This document shows positions 23,663 to 31,737 of a DNA stretch of 36,164 nucleotides, piece by piece. The notes below the pieces were generated by a model. The model was not told where the DNA came from and did no database searches. It was given only the letters and a program-made list of their open reading frames with translations. The DNA lies in NCBI GenBank assembly GCA_016178075.1, contig JACOUA010000055.1, positions 1 to 36,164 of the forward strand, given 5' to 3'. Position 1 is the stretch's first letter. Every line of letters starts with the position of its first letter. Source of the DNA: Acidobacteriota bacterium (GTDB lineage Bacteria; Acidobacteriota; Vicinamibacteria; Vicinamibacterales; JACQTH01). Made by a program: the position numbers and the translations under genes.

Positions 23663-23747
23663 CCAACGCGGCTGCCGCGTTGGGGACCCCGGGCTTGCAC
23701 GGCGAAGTTGACTCGTTCGTACGCGTTTTAGCCGTGCAAGCACGGCT
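23663..23747. repeat. Two GC-rich hairpins upstream of the SGNH gene
   Basis: CCAACGCGG pairs with CCGCGTTGG (23663-23683, loop CTG), and AGCCGTGC pairs with GCACGGCT (23730-23747, loop AA). Both are perfect. They lie in the gap between divergent genes, and the track ORF at 23620 reads through them only because no stop intervenes. Confidence 0.6.
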
Positions 23748-23781
23748 GGCGAAAGGTCGTTTCGACGGAACCGCGATTATC

Positions 23782-24816
23782 GTGACGCGACTTCTGAAAG
23801 TCAAACGGACCCACCTGTTGTTCGCGGCCCTCAACCTGATCCTCCCCATCGTGATCGTTGAGGCCTGGATAGTGGTGATGCTGGCGAGCCCACGGCTCGT
23901 CGCCGCGTCGCCGCCACCGATTCGCCAATTTGTGCAGAAAGTGTATCGGCACTTCAACCGCTCACTCATCCAGTTCGAGCCACGATGCGCGCGCTACGAT
24001 CCCGAGCTTGCTTACACCCTCCGCCCCGGCTCGTGCGTCTTTGGCAATGTCGAGTTCTCCAACGAATACCGAATCAACCGTGCCGGCGTGCGAGACGACG
24101 AGGCCTCGCTCGAGGCCCCAGACGTCATCGTGCTGGGTGATTCCCAGGCGATGGGGTGGGGCGTCGACCGGCCGGCGACCTTCGCGAAGAGGCTGGAACG
24201 GAAGAGCGGACTGAAGGTCTTGAACGCGGCTGTGTCATCGTACGGCACGGTCCGGGAGATGGAGCTGCTCGAGCGGCTGGACACGTCGCACCTGCGGTTC
24301 CTCGTGGTGCAGTACTCCGACAACGATCTGGCGGAGAACCGGACGTTTGCGCAGAACGACGGCCGGCTGCCGATGATGAGTCAGGGGGACTACGAGCGTG
24401 CCGTTCAGTACTATGCGTCGCAGCGCGGCTACTATCCGGGGAAATACATCTACCGGCTTCTCCTCAAGGGACTGCGCCTCGAGGAGCCGGAGCCCGATCA
24501 GTTCAGGATGGAGCCGATCGCGCCGCTCGGAGAAGCCGAGCTGTTCATCACCGCCATCACGCGCCGGCAGGCATCGCTCGATAACGTCCAGCTCATCGTC
24601 CTCGAGGTGAACGAGAAGCTGGACTCGCCGCGCCAGTTCATCGCCGCAGTGGCTGAAAGAAAGAGCCGAACGTCGAATCCGTTCGTGCGAGCACTGATTA
24701 CGATCGACACCGCGCGGTTTCTCACCCCACGCGACTTCTACGTCCTCGACGATCATTTGAATGTGCACGGGCACGAGGCCGTCGCCGACGCGCTGCTGGC
24801 TGTGATCAAGAGGTAG
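23782..24816 (+). CDS. SGNH/GDSL hydrolase with N-terminal membrane anchor
   Basis: The track starts at 23620 but reads through repeat hairpins. The GTG at 23782 gives 344 residues starting MTRLLKVKRT with one membrane helix (LLFAALNLILPIVIVEAWIVVML). The catalytic domain then lies outside the membrane. It has the SGNH block I motif VIVLGDSQAMGWGV with the nucleophile serine, block II-like NAAVSSYGT, a QYSDNDLAEN segment, and the block V DDHLNVHGH with the Asp-x-x-His pair. Proteins of this type add or remove O-acetyl groups on surface polysaccharides, such as alginate or peptidoglycan esterases. Here it sits in a glycan locus. No good ribosome binding site is seen. It converges with the flippase-like gene, overlapping it by 11 bases. 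Confidence 0.75.
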   Translation: MTRLLKVKRTHLLFAALNLILPIVIVEAWIVVMLASPRLVAASPPPIRQFVQKVYRHFNRSLIQFEPRCARYDPELAYTLRPGSCVFGNVEFSNEYRINRAGVRDDEASLEAPDVIVLGDSQAMGWGVDRPATFAKRLERKSGLKVLNAAVSSYGTVREMELLERLDTSHLRFLVVQYSDNDLAENRTFAQNDGRLPMMSQGDYERAVQYYASQRGYYPGKYIYRLLLKGLRLEEPEPDQFRMEPIAPLGEAELFITAITRRQASLDNVQLIVLEVNEKLDSPRQFIAAVAERKSRTSNPFVRALITIDTARFLTPRDFYVLDDHLNVHGHEAVADALLAVIKR

Positions 24817-25738
24817 TCTTCGTCCGAAGATACAACCAGGCGCCCGGAAGATTCGCCACGATCCCCGTCACGATAATGAGCGTTGAGAGCGCAAATGACA
24901 CCGCGTCCGGCACGCCCTGCGGACGGAGCAGCCAGACGATCACGCCCTGTGGCAGCCCAAAACCGCTGATGGAAATCGGGATGAGCAGCATCAGGAGCCC
25001 GATCGGCATGAAGACCAGGTAATAGGTGAAGGGGACGTCGAGGCCCAGGCCCCGGCCGAGCGCGTAGGCTTGAAGAACCCGCAGGACCTGAACCGCTACC
25101 GACAGCAGCAGCACCGCGCTCAAAATGCCTCGGCGTCCGCGATATCGCCCGAGCGCGTCGAACAACCGCACGAGCCGGCCGCCATGGGGGGTCCCATGCC
25201 AGCTCGATGGCAGGGCGAGCGTCAGGATGCGGTCGGCCCAGAAGACTCCAGCCGCCCCGAGCCCGACCAGCATGGCCAGCACCACCGTCGTCTGCTGGAG
25301 TTCAGAATCGATCTGGCGCGTCCAGACGACGATCCCGATCGTGCCCAGCAGCACAATCGACAGCATGCCGAGCACGCGGTCGACCGCGACGGAGGCGATC
25401 GACTCGCTGCGCGGCGTAACGTCCCGCGTGAGGCTCAGGGCGCGCAGCGCGTCGGCGCCGACGCCGGCGGGCAGGAAGCTTCCCACGAACGAGCTGACCA
25501 GGTAGACGCGAGAGGCCGAAGCGGTCGAGACGACGGCGCCGCTGGCCCGCAGGAGCAGGATCCACCGCCAGATCATGATGAAGCGATCGACAGCGAGAAG
25601 CGCCAGGACAACCAGAGCTGCGCGTTGATCGAGACGCAGCATGGCCGCCCACGTGTCCCGCAGGTCGATGCGCGCGAGGAGATAGATGAGGATGGCGGCC
25701 GTCAGAGCCGCACGGAGGATCGAGGAGAAGTGGCGCAT
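24806..25738 (-). CDS. LPG-synthase-TM/UPF0104 flippase-like membrane protein (first copy)
   Basis: I prefer the ATG at 25738 (MRHFSSILRA, 310 residues) to the TTG at 25771. About eight transmembrane helices carry the family pattern: LARIDLRDTWAAMLRLD after helix 1, WRWILLLRASG after helix 2, SSFVGSFLPAGVGADALRAL in the core, SVAVDRVLGML, and PISISGFGLPQGVIVWLL near the end. This is the membrane domain found in MprF and in AglD-like proteins. Members move or help transfer lipid-linked groups; free-standing ones in glycan loci are often called flippases without proof. It follows the lipoprotein gene by 54 bases on the same strand. A paralogue is at 29426-30415. Confidence 0.82.
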   Translation of the reverse strand: MRHFSSILRAALTAAILIYLLARIDLRDTWAAMLRLDQRAALVVLALLAVDRFIMIWRWILLLRASGAVVSTASASRVYLVSSFVGSFLPAGVGADALRALSLTRDVTPRSESIASVAVDRVLGMLSIVLLGTIGIVVWTRQIDSELQQTTVVLAMLVGLGAAGVFWADRILTLALPSSWHGTPHGGRLVRLFDALGRYRGRRGILSAVLLLSVAVQVLRVLQAYALGRGLGLDVPFTYYLVFMPIGLLMLLIPISISGFGLPQGVIVWLLRPQGVPDAVSFALSTLIIVTGIVANLPGAWLYLRTKTTS

Positions 25739-25749
25739 TTGAGGATGTG

Positions 25750-25790
25750 GTGATTTATCTCCAATCGCCAAATCCCAAATGCTCAGAGTT
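25750..25790. repeat. Degenerate heptamer repeat, CCAAATC-type
   Basis: Read in steps of seven the sequence shows CCAATCG, CCAAATC, CCAAATG, with weaker units on both sides. It fills the 54-base gap between the first lipoprotein and the first flippase-like gene. Confidence 0.45.
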
Positions 25791-25792
25791 AT

Positions 25793-26701
25793 TTAGAACC
25801 TTCCCCTGCCGGTCCAGCGGCCGATCGTGTTGCCGGCGGCGGTGCTGGCAGTCTTGTCATCCCAGCCGGCGCCCGGGTTGGGTCCGCAGTGCCCGGTGAT
25901 GATGTCGATGATGTAGACGTCCGTGCTGCCCTCGTCCGGACCCGGTCCGAAGTGGTAGTCGATGACATCCAGTGACGGGTCACCCACGTTGCCGCGCTTC
26001 CAGTTGTAGCCCCACCGCGTGTCGATCTCCCGCAGGCGATCCACGACACGATCCATGAACTCCCAGGTGCCGCCGGTCTCCTGACAGGAGTTCCCGAGCG
26101 CTCTGGGGTACTGATCTGCGACTTCCCGGATGATGTGCTGCATTTGCGGCAGCGGCAGCCGCTGTCCGGGAGGAGGATCCGGCGTCCGTGATTCCGGCGG
26201 CTTCGGCGGAACCGGCGGCGGCGGCGGAGGCGGCGGCGGTGGAGGAGCCGACGTCGAGAAATCGGTGGTTCGTGAGAAGGTGCCGATGCCCCCATCGAAC
26301 TCCGGGCGCGCGCGCCAGCGATAAAGCGTGCCGTACTTCAGGTCAGGAACCTCCACGCTCGTCCGCCCGCCGCTCCCTTGGGGGACGCGGTACGTGTTCA
26401 GGATGTCGTTGCCTTCATAGAACTCGAAGAGGTACGTGAAGCTCGCGCTCACGTACTGGCCGGTTGAGTTCTGGATCTCGAGCGTGGTCGACAGCGAATC
26501 GATCGTTGCGCCGTGCGCCGGCGACATGTTCACCGGCGTCGTGGCCTTCAACGTGCTGCCGTCGGCATTTGCCGGCGCGTTCGTGCCGGCCCCAACGGTG
26601 GCCTCCGGTCCGACGAGTTCACGAGAGGTGTTGCTGCACCCCACTGCCAGGGCGAGCGCCACGCACGCCCCAATCAGGGGAAGCCTGATCCGTTCAAGCA
26701 T
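25793..26701 (-). CDS. Lipoprotein with beta-sandwich, poly-proline linker and novel C-terminal domain (short form)
   Basis: A 302-residue lipoprotein. The signal peptide ends in the lipobox LAVGC (Cys22). Residues about 55-150 form one fibronectin-III-like domain (TTPVNMSPAHGATIDSLSTT, ending LYRWRARPEF). An eleven-proline run (153-163) forms a stiff linker. Residues about 171-302 are a compact domain nearly identical in plan to that of the larger lipoprotein: TPDPPPGQRLPLP, EFMDRVVDRLREID, RWGYNWKRGNVGDPS, DYHFGPGPDEGSTDVYIID, GHC, ending RWTGRGRF. It has two conserved cysteines (206 and 272), a likely disulfide. I know no named family. Conserved His, Asp and Trp residues suggest binding or catalysis. 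GGAG lies eight bases before the ATG. Confidence 0.8.
   Translation of the reverse strand: MLERIRLPLIGACVALALAVGCSNTSRELVGPEATVGAGTNAPANADGSTLKATTPVNMSPAHGATIDSLSTTLEIQNSTGQYVSASFTYLFEFYEGNDILNTYRVPQGSGGRTSVEVPDLKYGTLYRWRARPEFDGGIGTFSRTTDFSTSAPPPPPPPPPPPVPPKPPESRTPDPPPGQRLPLPQMQHIIREVADQYPRALGNSCQETGGTWEFMDRVVDRLREIDTRWGYNWKRGNVGDPSLDVIDYHFGPGPDEGSTDVYIIDIITGHCGPNPGAGWDDKTASTAAGNTIGRWTGRGRF
26214..26250. repeat. GGN trinucleotide run encoding poly-proline
   Basis: An imperfect (GGC/GGA/GGT) run on the plus strand encodes eleven consecutive prolines in the lipoprotein on the minus strand. Such runs can vary in length by slippage and would change the linker without a frameshift. Confidence 0.6.
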
Positions 26702-26804
26702 TCGAAAGTTCTCCAGTGTTCGGGGTTCTCGAGCGGAGACCGGTCCGCGTCGAGCGCGGCTATCATACCATCGCCGTGCCGTTTTTCGGCCTCATGCATA
26801 CGCG

Positions 26805-26831
26805 GGTAGTGACCCACTACCCATACGCGGA
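26805..26831. repeat. Small palindrome built from heptamer-like units
   Basis: GGGTAGTG and CACTACCC pair perfectly around ACC, and the right arm reads as heptamers ACCCACT, ACCCATA. The words match the CCACTAC repeat at 647-674. It lies between the divergent lipoprotein and barrel genes. Confidence 0.4.
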
Positions 26832-26944
26832 GAATCACGCCGGGTGCGCCCTCGAGTCCGGGACCGCGCGTCTGGGCCATTGAAGGCTTTGTGATAGCAT
26901 GCTGCCGCTTTCCGCGGTTTCCCTCTCGCGACCAGGACCCATAC

Positions 26945-27751
26945 ATGAGATCGACGATTCTCAAGGCTCTTGCGGCCGCCACCGTCCTGCTGTTCGTCGC
27001 GCCCCCCGTCCACGCACAGGTGTTTCGCGACTGGACCGATCGCGGCTTCGCCCAGATCAACCTGTCCAACCAGCTGACCTCGGCCGACCTGAACGACAGT
27101 TGGAGCCTCACGGCATACGACGAGCAGGGGAACGTCGAGACTCATCAGCGGATCAAGGGTGGCCGCGGCTTCGATGTCGGCGGGGGCGTGCGGGTCTGGC
27201 GTCATCTGGGCGTCGGACTCGGCGTGTCTCGATTCTCCGACTCGTCCAGCGCCGCGATCGTCGCACGGATTCCGCATCCGCTCATTTTCGATCGTCCCCG
27301 GACCGCGACCGGATCAGCCGATACGAAGCACTCGGAAACCGGGGTGCACCTTCAGGCGACCTGGCTGCTCCCGTTGAGCAAGCTGCCGTTCACCGCCCGG
27401 ACCACGGACAGGATCCTCATCGGCGCCTTCGTCGGCCCGTCGTTCTTCAAGGTGACGCAGACCTTCGTGAACGCGATCGGCTTCTCGGAAGTCGGGGCGC
27501 CGTTTACGTCCGCGAACCTCGGGGGCGTGACGACTCGCAGCCAGGGCAAATGGGCAACCGGCGTCAACGTGGGCCTCGACATCTCGTATCGAGTCACGGA
27601 GTCGGTCGGGGCGGGGCTTCTGCTGCGGTACGCCGGCGCGTCGGCCGACCTGAACGCCGGATCGGGCCGAACCCAATCGATTGACGCCGGAGGGTTTCAG
27701 ATCGGCGTCGGCGCCAGGCTCAGGATCAAAAACAACTGGCGCATTTGGTGA
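26945..27751 (+). CDS. Outer-membrane beta-barrel protein, OmpW/OmpA-barrel-like
   Basis: The track start at 26891 is a GTG; the ATG at 26945 gives 268 residues with a clean signal peptide (MRSTILKALAAATVLLFVAPPVHAQ) and AGGA eight bases upstream. The mature protein alternates polar and hydrophobic residues as in an eight-strand barrel: GFDVGGGVRVWRHLGVGLGV, TGVHLQATWLLPL, LIGAFVGPSFFKVTQTFV, GVNVGLDISYRVTESVGAGL, FQIGVGARLRIKNNWRIW, ending with an aromatic residue. Small barrels of this type are often structural or transport minor solutes. It lies between the two lipoprotein genes that share a C-terminal domain, transcribed opposite to both. It could be the membrane partner of these lipoproteins; that is inference from gene order. 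Confidence 0.72.
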   Translation: MRSTILKALAAATVLLFVAPPVHAQVFRDWTDRGFAQINLSNQLTSADLNDSWSLTAYDEQGNVETHQRIKGGRGFDVGGGVRVWRHLGVGLGVSRFSDSSSAAIVARIPHPLIFDRPRTATGSADTKHSETGVHLQATWLLPLSKLPFTARTTDRILIGAFVGPSFFKVTQTFVNAIGFSEVGAPFTSANLGGVTTRSQGKWATGVNVGLDISYRVTESVGAGLLLRYAGASADLNAGSGRTQSIDAGGFQIGVGARLRIKNNWRIW

Positions 27752-27794
27752 TTCAATCAATCACCAGATCCCCAACTACCAAATCACAAGATTC
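27752..27794. repeat. Degenerate heptamer-like repeat (ATCACCA / AACTACC / AAATCAC)
   Basis: In steps of seven the gap reads ATCACCA, GATCCCC, AACTACC, AAATCAC, AAGATTC. The units share A-rich starts and C-rich ends. It occupies the whole space between the convergent barrel and large lipoprotein genes. Confidence 0.35.
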
Positions 27795-29369
27795 TCAGAA
27801 CCTTCCCCGTCCCGTCCACCGCCCAATCGTCCCGCCGGCCGCCGTGGACGCGGTGACATCGGTCCACCCGGGCGACGGATTCGCGCTGCAGTGGCCGCCG
27901 ATCACGTCGATGATGTAGACGTCGGTGCTGCCTTCGTCCGGACCCCGGCCGAAGTGATAGTCGACGACGTCCTTCGAAGGATCCCCCACGTTCCCGCGCT
28001 TCCAGTTGTAACCCCAGCGCGAGTCATTCTGCCGCAAACGGTCGACGAGCCGGTCCATGAACTCCCAGCTTCCGCCCGAGTCCTGGCAGGAGTTCTTCAA
28101 CGCGCTCGGGTAGGTTCGCGCGACTTCCTGGACGATGCTGAAGGCATCCGGCAGCGGCAGACGCTGTCCGGGCGGCGGGTCCGGGGTGCGGCCGCCGGGC
28201 GGCGGTGCCGGAATCGGCACGGGCGACGGCGAGGGTGACGGTGACGGGGCTGGTGGCGGCGGCAGTGGCGCAGGCGGATCCGGCAGCCGAAGCGCCCGCG
28301 GATCCGACCACGCCCCTTGTTCGGTGCCATCACTCGCGCGCACGTGCCAGAACAGGTACTGCCCGTAGCTCCAGTCCTGAGGAGACGCGAAGCTCGTCTG
28401 GGTCGATTGTTCGGCGACTTGCCAGACCGCCAGCTTGTTTCCGAACGACTCGACGTCCGAGACCTCGACGGTGTACTTGATGGCGCCGGCTGGACCGCTG
28501 CGCGAAGCGTTGGACCAGGTGAAGGTCGGACGCAACGAGCTCACCCGCTCGTTGTTGGCCGGCGAGACCAGCGTCGGCTTGCCGATCACGACCGGTGTGA
28601 AGACGAGAAACGCTCTCGGGTCGGACCACGGTCCCTCTTCCGATCCGTCGCTGGTGCTCGCGCGCACGCGCCAGAAGAGGTATTGCCCGTGCGTCCAGTT
28701 CTGCGGGGATTGATACGTCGTCTGCGTCGGTTGCTCGAGGACTTGCCAGACCGCCAGCTTGCTGGCAAACGACTCGGCGTTCGCGATCTCGACCGTGTAC
28801 TTAACGGCTCCCACCGGACCGCTGCGCGGGACGTTTTCCCACCGGAAGGTCGGCCGAACCGACGGCACCTGCTCGTTGTTGGCTGGCGACAGCAGGTTCG
28901 GTTTGTTGATCGAGACCGGTGAGACGACCCTGAAGTCTACGGGCGAGGAATACGGCCCCGTGTTGGCGCCATCGGCAGCGCGCGCCCGCCAGTAATAGCT
29001 GCGCCCGCTGGCGAGCGGATCGGGCAGGCGCAGGCTGGTCCGGCCGCCCTCGCCGGGGGCCACCCTGTCCCGAACGAAGACCATGCCCTTGAAGTCGGTG
29101 TCCGTCGCGATCTCAAAGCTGTAGCTGAGTGGCCGCTGGCCGGTGCTGCTCGCGTTCTCGATGAGCAGGGTCAGCGGCTGGTCGCTGTCCCTCAGTTGCG
29201 TGCCGGCGCCCGGCTCGAGCGGCTTCGGCGCGGAGATCGAAACGCCCGGAATGGGGCCCGCAACCGACGGGCTGAGCGGATTGCTGCTCTTGGCGGTTTC
29301 GCAGGCCCCGGCAATGGCAGAAGCAGCCACCAGGCCGGCAACTGCCCGGAAGTGCACACGATGACGCAT
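27795..29369 (-). CDS. Lipoprotein with three FN3-like domains and the novel C-terminal domain (long form)
   Basis: The track ORF is extended upstream to 29939; the real start is the ATG at 29369, with GAGG seven bases before it, giving 524 residues. The signal peptide ends in the lipobox AIAGAC (Cys23). Three fibronectin-III-like domains follow (about 47-150, 155-262, 263-370). The second and third are close copies (YTVEIANAESFASKLAVWQV versus YTVEVSDVESFGNKLAVWQV). A Pro/Ser linker leads into the C-terminal domain of about 125 residues shared with the lipoprotein at 25793. Shared motifs include TPDPPPGQRLPLP, WEFMDRLVDRL, RWGYNWKRGNVGDPS, GPDEGSTDVYIID and RWTGRGRF. The FN3 rod would hold this domain away from the membrane. 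Its ligand or reaction is unknown. It ends opposite the barrel gene. Confidence 0.82.
   Translation of the reverse strand: MRHRVHFRAVAGLVAASAIAGACETAKSSNPLSPSVAGPIPGVSISAPKPLEPGAGTQLRDSDQPLTLLIENASSTGQRPLSYSFEIATDTDFKGMVFVRDRVAPGEGGRTSLRLPDPLASGRSYYWRARAADGANTGPYSSPVDFRVVSPVSINKPNLLSPANNEQVPSVRPTFRWENVPRSGPVGAVKYTVEIANAESFASKLAVWQVLEQPTQTTYQSPQNWTHGQYLFWRVRASTSDGSEEGPWSDPRAFLVFTPVVIGKPTLVSPANNERVSSLRPTFTWSNASRSGPAGAIKYTVEVSDVESFGNKLAVWQVAEQSTQTSFASPQDWSYGQYLFWHVRASDGTEQGAWSDPRALRLPDPPAPLPPPPAPSPSPSPSPVPIPAPPPGGRTPDPPPGQRLPLPDAFSIVQEVARTYPSALKNSCQDSGGSWEFMDRLVDRLRQNDSRWGYNWKRGNVGDPSKDVVDYHFGRGPDEGSTDVYIIDVIGGHCSANPSPGWTDVTASTAAGGTIGRWTGRGRF
28275..28918. repeat. Two 324-bp in-gene direct repeats (FN3 domains 2 and 3)
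   Basis: The DNA encoding the second and third FN3-like domains repeats with a period of 324 bases (108 codons); for example SPANNEQVPS and SPANNERVSS lie exactly one period apart. The two units are about three-quarters identical in protein. This is an in-frame tandem duplication and could expand or shrink by recombination. Confidence 0.7.
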
Positions 29370-29425
29370 GGATACCCTCGCCCTGGAATGTCGGATAGAG
29401 AGGCGGACGGCTGTAGAAAGCCCGC

Positions 29426-30415
29426 CTATCGCACTGTATCGGACTGGAGCGGGGCGGGGATTAACCCACGACGCACGAGCAGAATGCCGCCGCTGATGCT
29501 GAAAAGCAGGATGAGCGCGGCGCCGAAGAGCGAGAGCGCCAACGCGGAATCGGTGCTGAACCCGAAGCTGGCGAAGAAAAAGGCAAAAACGGCCTCTCGA
29601 ACGCCCAGGCCGTTGATCGAGATGGGGAGCATCTGGACGATGAGGCTGATGGGGACCAGGACGGCGGCGTACTGAGGGGGCAGGCCAATCGACAAGCCGC
29701 GCGCGATGCACAGATAGAAGAGGACGATCCCGACCTGCACCAGCACGGCCCCGACGAATGCCTGGCCCAGATACCGGGGGCGCTGGCGGAAGCCTGCGAG
29801 CGTGTTGCCGAGTCGGCGCAGGCGCTCGTCCACCCATTCCGGCTCGATCACGCGAAGCGGCGAGAGCAGGCGAGGCAGCGCGTGTGGGAAAAAGAACGCG
29901 AGGATCGAGATCGCAATCGCCGCGGCGAACAAACCCCACACGTATCCGACCTCAGGAACCCCGACTCTGACGCGCGAGGCTGCCAGCAGCCCACCGCCCG
30001 CCACGGCAAAGAGCGCCAGCAGGCCCAGCACACGATCGACGAGGATGACGGTCGTCGCCACCGTCTTGGACGTTGTCAGCGGAGCCGTATCGGCGATCCG
30101 AATCACATCGCCGCCGATGTTGCTCGGGAGAAAATTGTTGAAGAACGTCGCGACGAGAAACGATTCCGCGAGCGTCGACAACGAGACCTTCACGGACTGG
30201 GCGGCGAGGAGCAGACGCCAGCGCCACGCGCCGACCCACACCATCGCGCTGTAGAGGCCGAGAGCGCCGATCATCCAGGACGGATTCATCCCGCGCAGGC
30301 GTGTGACGAGCGCCCGCAGATCGGTGCGGGCCAGCAGCAGCGTCAACAAGCCGACGCTGACCACAATCTTGCCGATGATGAGGAGGCGACTCGTTCGCCG
30401 GGAGAGCTTGGCCAA
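29426..30415 (-). CDS. LPG-synthase-TM/UPF0104 flippase-like membrane protein (second copy)
   Basis: A 329-residue membrane protein with about eight helices and the same family pattern as the protein at 24806: LLLARTDLRALVTRLRGMN, AWRWRLLLAAQSV, ATFFNNFLPSNIGGDVIRI, TVILVDRVLGLLALF, and LPISINGLGVREAVFAFFF. This second copy keeps the more typical SNIGGD core, against AGVGAD in the first. It likely handles a lipid-linked intermediate of the glycan made by the neighbouring transferases. The only usable start is the TTG at 30415. The gene is divergent from the first GT4, with 32 bases between them, and sits 56 bases upstream of the long lipoprotein on the same strand. Confidence 0.85.
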   Translation of the reverse strand: MAKLSRRTSRLLIIGKIVVSVGLLTLLLARTDLRALVTRLRGMNPSWMIGALGLYSAMVWVGAWRWRLLLAAQSVKVSLSTLAESFLVATFFNNFLPSNIGGDVIRIADTAPLTTSKTVATTVILVDRVLGLLALFAVAGGGLLAASRVRVGVPEVGYVWGLFAAAIAISILAFFFPHALPRLLSPLRVIEPEWVDERLRRLGNTLAGFRQRPRYLGQAFVGAVLVQVGIVLFYLCIARGLSIGLPPQYAAVLVPISLIVQMLPISINGLGVREAVFAFFFASFGFSTDSALALSLFGAALILLFSISGGILLVRRGLIPAPLQSDTVR

Positions 30416-30437
30416 AGCGCCGGAAGGGTAGCATAAT
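30409..30437 (+). promoter_or_regulatory. Candidate promoter of the glycan operon
   Basis: TTGGCC (30409-30414), a 17-base spacer and CATAAT (30432-30437, five of six). It partly overlaps the start codon of the divergent flippase-like gene. The first GT4 codon (TTG at 30448) follows ten bases after the -10 box. Confidence 0.4.
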
Positions 30438-30447
30438 TGCGAATCCC

Positions 30448-31737
30448 TTGAATACCGACACGTCGAGCCGAGGTCACGCCGGGTTGCGCATCCTGATGCT
30501 GGCGCCGCAGCCGTTCTTCGAGCCGCGAGGCACGCCGTTCAGCGAATACCACCGGATCAAGGCGCTCGTCGAGCTGGGACACACGATCGATCTCGTGACC
30601 TACCCCTTCGGCCGCGACGTGTCGCTGCCCAACCTGCGAATCATCCGCGCGGCGCGGCCCCCGCTGGTGCGGACCGTCGCGATCGGTCCCTCTTTCAGGA
30701 AGCTCCTGCTCGATATGTGCCTCGCGGTCGCGGCCTGGCGCACGGCGCGGCAGGCGACTTACGACGTGGTCCATTCTCACGAGGAGGCCGGCCTGCTGGG
30801 GGTCTGGCTCGCGTCTCGGCTCGGCGTTCCCCACGTGTACGACATGCATTCGAGCCTCCCGCAGCAGCTCACCAATTTCGGCTACTCCCGGTCGCGAGTG
30901 CTGCAGCGACACTTCGAGGCCGCCGAACGCCGGATGGTCGAGAGGTCACAGGTCATCATCACGGTGTGTCAGCAGCTGCTGGACGCGGTCCGAGTCATGG
31001 GCGTGGGCCAGCGCGCGGTGCTCATCGAAAACGTCATGGGCGGCGATTTCGACCAGGCCGCGGCGACGGCCAGCGACGCTCGGTCGATTCGCGCGCGATG
31101 GCAGGTCGGCGCCGACGAGCCCCTCGTCCTCTACACCGGCACGCTGGAGACCTATCAAGGCGTCGATCTGTTGCTGTCGGCGGCGGCGATCCTCCGCCGG
31201 AGCCATCCCCGGGCGAGAGTCATGATCGTCGGAGGTACGGCGGATCAGGTGAGCGGCGCGCGCGCGAAGGCGGCTCGTCGGAGCGTTGACGCGATCTTCA
31301 CGGGCCAGCGCCCCGCGCAGGAGATCGCGGACTTCGTCGCTGCATCCGACATCCTGGTGTCGCCGCGAATCGCGGGGACGAACACGCCGCTCAAGATCTA
31401 CTCGTATCTCCGGTCGAAGCGGCCGATCGTGGCGACGGATCTGCCCACCCACACGCAGGTCCTGACGCCGGACATCGCCGTGCTCGTGCCGCCTGACGCC
31501 GCGCCGTTCGCGGCCGCGCTGGGGAGATTGATCGACCGGCCCGACGAGCGGGCGGCGATTGCCGAGCGTGCCGCCGCGTTCGCGGCGACGCGTTACAGCC
31601 GCGACGTCTTCATCGACCGCACGCGTGAGGCCTACGAAAAACTCCGGCTCGTGCCGGGCGGCGCGCCGGGTCTCGTGGCGGATCGGGCGTCGCGTCCGCT
31701 CCCCGACAGCCATCCCGTCGGTTCTTCTCGGCGGTGA
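30448..31737 (+). CDS. Glycosyltransferase family 4 (GT-B fold)
   Basis: A 429-residue GT4 enzyme. The N-terminal Rossmann half starts LRILMLAPQPFFEPRGTPF, with the GTPFSEYHR acceptor-side loop and DVVHSHEEAGLLG. The C-terminal half has VLYTGTLETYQGVDLLLSA and the donor site SPRIAGTNTPLKIYSYLRS, where the usual E-x7-E is replaced by an N-T-P-L-K-type motif seen in some GT4 groups. It moves a sugar from a nucleotide donor to a lipid-linked or protein acceptor on the cytoplasmic face. The start is uncertain: TTG at 30448 has no ribosome binding site, and TTG at 30484 (MRILMLAP) has GAGG eleven bases upstream. It heads a run of at least five genes and overlaps the epimerase by four bases (GTGA). 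Confidence 0.88.
   Translation: MNTDTSSRGHAGLRILMLAPQPFFEPRGTPFSEYHRIKALVELGHTIDLVTYPFGRDVSLPNLRIIRAARPPLVRTVAIGPSFRKLLLDMCLAVAAWRTARQATYDVVHSHEEAGLLGVWLASRLGVPHVYDMHSSLPQQLTNFGYSRSRVLQRHFEAAERRMVERSQVIITVCQQLLDAVRVMGVGQRAVLIENVMGGDFDQAAATASDARSIRARWQVGADEPLVLYTGTLETYQGVDLLLSAAAILRRSHPRARVMIVGGTADQVSGARAKAARRSVDAIFTGQRPAQEIADFVAASDILVSPRIAGTNTPLKIYSYLRSKRPIVATDLPTHTQVLTPDIAVLVPPDAAPFAAALGRLIDRPDERAAIAERAAAFAATRYSRDVFIDRTREAYEKLRLVPGGAPGLVADRASRPLPDSHPVGSSRR

Noticed and set aside
23620-23781. N-terminal 54 codons of the SGNH track ORF
   Set aside because: They translate GC-rich hairpins and have no membrane or domain features; the protein-like sequence begins at the GTG at 23782.
29370-29939. 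N-terminal 190 codons of the 714-residue track ORF
   Set aside because: Overlaps the flippase-like gene on the same strand in another frame; a signal peptide with lipobox starts at 29369.
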